Part shown: positions 40,329-41,885 of the stretch, one piece after another
Position numbering within the stretch: position 1 is the first letter of the stretch
Layout of the letters: every line of letters starts with the position of its first letter
Notes under the pieces: model-generated
The model's input: only the letters and a program-made list of their open reading frames with translations
Database searches by the model: none
Told to the model about the DNA's origin: nothing
Origin: JAAYJM01 sp964498585
Lineage (GTDB): Bacteria > Bacteroidota > Ignavibacteria > Kapaibacteriales > UBA2268
Reading direction: 5' to 3'
Length of the DNA: 41,885 nucleotides
NCBI GenBank assembly: GCA_964498585.1
Contig: CAZCHH010000032.1
Span: 1 to 41,885 of the forward strand
Made by a program: the position numbers and the translations under genes

Positions 40329-41258
40329 GTGGAAAAAATAAATATAGAAGCGGCAATTGAAAAATTCCTTAACTATTGCGAGGTAGAGCGTAATTATTCT
40401 AAAAATACTATAGTAACATACAGCATTGCATTAAACCAGTTAATTGATTATTTAACCAAGGAATTTGATGAAATACCAGCTCTCGAAGAAATGAATTATA
40501 AAACACTTCGTCCTTTTGTTCCATATCTGTATCATCAAAAGAAATCAAAAATATCATTACGGCTAAAAATCTCAGCAGTAAAATCTTTTTTCAAATTTTT
40601 ACTAATGAAAAGAATAATTGAAAAGAATCCCGCTAGCTTACTTACTTATCCCAAAAAGGAAATAAAACTGCCCTCTTATCTTGTAAAGAGCGAAACTGAA
40701 ACGTATTTTAAAAATTCTGAAAATTTAGAAAATATAGATAATCCTATTGAAGCACGCAATTTAGCTCTATCTGAATTGCTATATAGCTCTGGTCTGCGTA
40801 TTTCGGAAGCTCTTTCTTTAACAAAAAAAGAAATTGATTTTCAAAATCACACTTTAAGAGTAATTGGTAAAGGCAGAAAAGAACGGGTTGTGCCGCTTGG
40901 GGAAAAAGCAATAAAAGCACTCAAACATTATCTTTCACTAAGAAATAAAATCAAAGACAGCAATCAAACTGATTTTATATTCATTACAAAAAACGGAAAG
41001 CCGTTGACTGCTACAGATGGTTACCGCATTATTCATAAAAAAATGCTTTCAGTTACAGAAGCAAAACAGAAAAGCCCGCACATTTTCCGCCACAGCTTTG
41101 CAACTCACTTGCTTGATAATGGCGCCGATATTCAATCTGTTAGCGAAATGCTCGGACATTCTTCGCTTTCTTCTACTCAGGTATATACTCATTTATCAAT
41201 AGAAAAATTGAAAGATGCATACAAAAAAGCACATCCAAAAGCTGAAAAGGACAGTTAA
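40329..41258 (+). CDS. xerD: Xer-type tyrosine recombinase
   Basis: Site-specific recombinase that resolves chromosome dimers at dif. The N-terminal SAM-like domain (about 8-95) is followed by a catalytic domain with all six residues: R157 (SGLRISEAL), K181 (GKGRKERVVPL), H251 and R254 (HIFRHSFATH), H277 (LGHSSL) and Y286 (QVYTHL). Length 309 fits XerC/XerD. The start is GTG after AGGGAAAAG. No att sites or integron features flank it, so a housekeeping role is likelier than an integrase. Confidence 0.92.
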   Translation: MEKINIEAAIEKFLNYCEVERNYSKNTIVTYSIALNQLIDYLTKEFDEIPALEEMNYKTLRPFVPYLYHQKKSKISLRLKISAVKSFFKFLLMKRIIEKNPASLLTYPKKEIKLPSYLVKSETETYFKNSENLENIDNPIEARNLALSELLYSSGLRISEALSLTKKEIDFQNHTLRVIGKGRKERVVPLGEKAIKALKHYLSLRNKIKDSNQTDFIFITKNGKPLTATDGYRIIHKKMLSVTEAKQKSPHIFRHSFATHLLDNGADIQSVSEMLGHSSLSSTQVYTHLSIEKLKDAYKKAHPKAEKDS

Positions 41259-41628
41259 TAAGGAATTATTTATTCGTAAGATTGGAATTGAAGATTGTTT
41301 CCAAATTTCATCTTGGGAAATAGAAGTAAAAATAAGCTAACAAGATAAAATAGGAATTGATGCTTATTTCTACTGATGTTAAGACAAAAGAAATTAATCA
41401 TAGAAGTCAGAACCTTGATTAAAAGATTACAGGATTTCCTGATTAATAAAGAAAGAATAATCAGGAAATCTTTAAATCCTTTCAATCACAGTTCAAAGAA
41501 AAAGAAAATGCAAACTATCCCGCCAGGGATTAAATTTTGCAAACAATAATATAAAAGGAAAATAGATGGACTCCACCTTGGGGCGTGGAGTCCATCTGAA
41601 GAATAAAAACTCAACTATCCTAGTTGTA
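41259..41628. repeat. Intergenic region with two hairpins
   Basis: No gene is supported. A perfect 13-bp inverted repeat (GATTTCCTGATTA at 41433-41445 and its complement at 41458-41470) followed by TTTAAATCCTTT may be a terminator-like repeat. A perfect 12-bp hairpin GATGGACTCCAC/GTGGAGTCCATC spans 41565-41596 and matches the hairpin at 14595. Confidence 0.7.
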
Positions 41629-41767
41629 GTAAGTGTATGTAATATAAGAATAATCTTAAAGTTAATTTAAGTGTTTAAAAAGACAATAATACACCTCCCC
41701 TTTCCCCTCCTTGTTAGGAGGGGGAACGCTAAAACTCAGAACAGTTCTTATTCCCCTCCTAATAAGG
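41629..41767 (+). repeat. MITE-like dispersed repeat, copy 2
   Basis: Same orientation and layout as 11680-11834: GTAAGTGTATGTAATATAA, AT-rich spacer, ACACCTCCCC and the internal stems CTCCT-TGTTAGGAGGGG and CCCCTCCTAATAAGG. The right terminal inverted repeat is missing; sequence diverges after AATAAGG. Confidence 0.8.
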
Positions 41768-41836
41768 CTAACGATTATACACAAATATTAGTTCTTGTAT
41801 AAAAGGGTGTTATAGTAATTTTGTTCTTTTAAATTT

Positions 41837-41863
41837 ATTCCGTAGGAATTATATATTTGTAAC
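41837..41863 (+). repeat. CCGTAGGAAT-type short repeat
   Basis: ATTCC-GTA-GGAAT followed by TATATATTTGTAAC, a relative of the unit at 20435-20463. It lies at the right end of the window in noncoding sequence. Confidence 0.5.
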
Positions 41864-41885
41864 AAGAATAACCCTTGACTGTGCT

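Noticed and set aside
40329..41258. Integrase of a mobile island
   Set aside because: Catalytic domain and length match housekeeping XerC/D, and there is no tRNA, att pair or cargo next to it.
41270..41485. 71-codon minus-strand frame after the recombinase
   Set aside because: It crosses the 13-bp inverted repeat and has no ribosome site or recognisable content.

Overview
The window is about 42 kb of AT-rich bacterial chromosome. It probably comes from the Chlorobiota/Ignavibacteriota/Kapabacteria side of the FCB (Bacteroidota-Chlorobiota) group. The evidence is an F-ATPase operon that carries atpB-E-F-H-A-G but no atpD or atpC (the split seen in green sulfur bacteria), OmpA-like and lipoprotein envelope genes with Bacteroidota-style signal peptides, frequent absence of Shine-Dalgarno sites, and one promoter of the TTTG-N20-TAnnTTTG kind. 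The assignment is inference; there is no rRNA or tRNA gene in the window to settle it.

Layout. 1-697: the N-terminal nuclease part of a type ISP-like restriction-modification enzyme, cut by the window edge. 1.2-5.7 kb: housekeeping genes (phosphofructokinase, murI, holA, hflX). 5.7-9.5 kb: a lipoprotein, an outer-membrane barrel whose 5' end has been lost to a short tandem-repeat array, and a CPA2 cation/proton antiporter. 10-14.5 kb: an ABC exporter pair, an Rpn/PDDEXK nuclease-transposase, dut, an FmdB zinc ribbon and folP. 14.6-20.2 kb: a lipoprotein, a fused 2-oxoacid dehydrogenase E1, a SixA-like phosphatase, pheS and an orphan OmpR-type regulator. 20.6-28.6 kb: an outer-membrane barrel, then the ATP synthase operon with hldD between atpA and atpG. 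29-31 kb: a peroxiredoxin with its Fur/PerR-type regulator, then a hicAB toxin-antitoxin pair. 31.5-38.4 kb: a TetR regulator and an RND tripartite efflux operon. 39.2-41.3 kb: a small outer-membrane protein and a Xer-type recombinase.

The most unusual part is the 767-bp gap between atpE and atpF. It holds a perfect 15-bp palindrome, 26 tandem heptamers of form GGAATNN, a TTAAYAA heptamer array, a gene for an S23/IVP four-helix-bundle protein (the fold family that includes the Avd protein of diversity-generating retroelements), and a second TTAATAA array that supplies the gene's stop codon and runs up to the atpF ribosome site. Related 7- or 8-base arrays sit at other gene boundaries (holA start, tolC stop, dut stop and others), and one has removed the start of a membrane-protein gene. 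This looks like a repeat-plus-S23 cassette that has entered a core operon.

Nearly every long intergenic gap also carries dispersed hairpin repeats. One family is REP/BIME-like, with 8-bp stems that show compensatory changes. Another is MITE-like with two copies 30 kb apart. The efflux operon can be tied to its TetR regulator because a shared 14-base motif occurs before tetR, just after tetR and before the efflux genes, the last two separated by about 700 bp of repeats.
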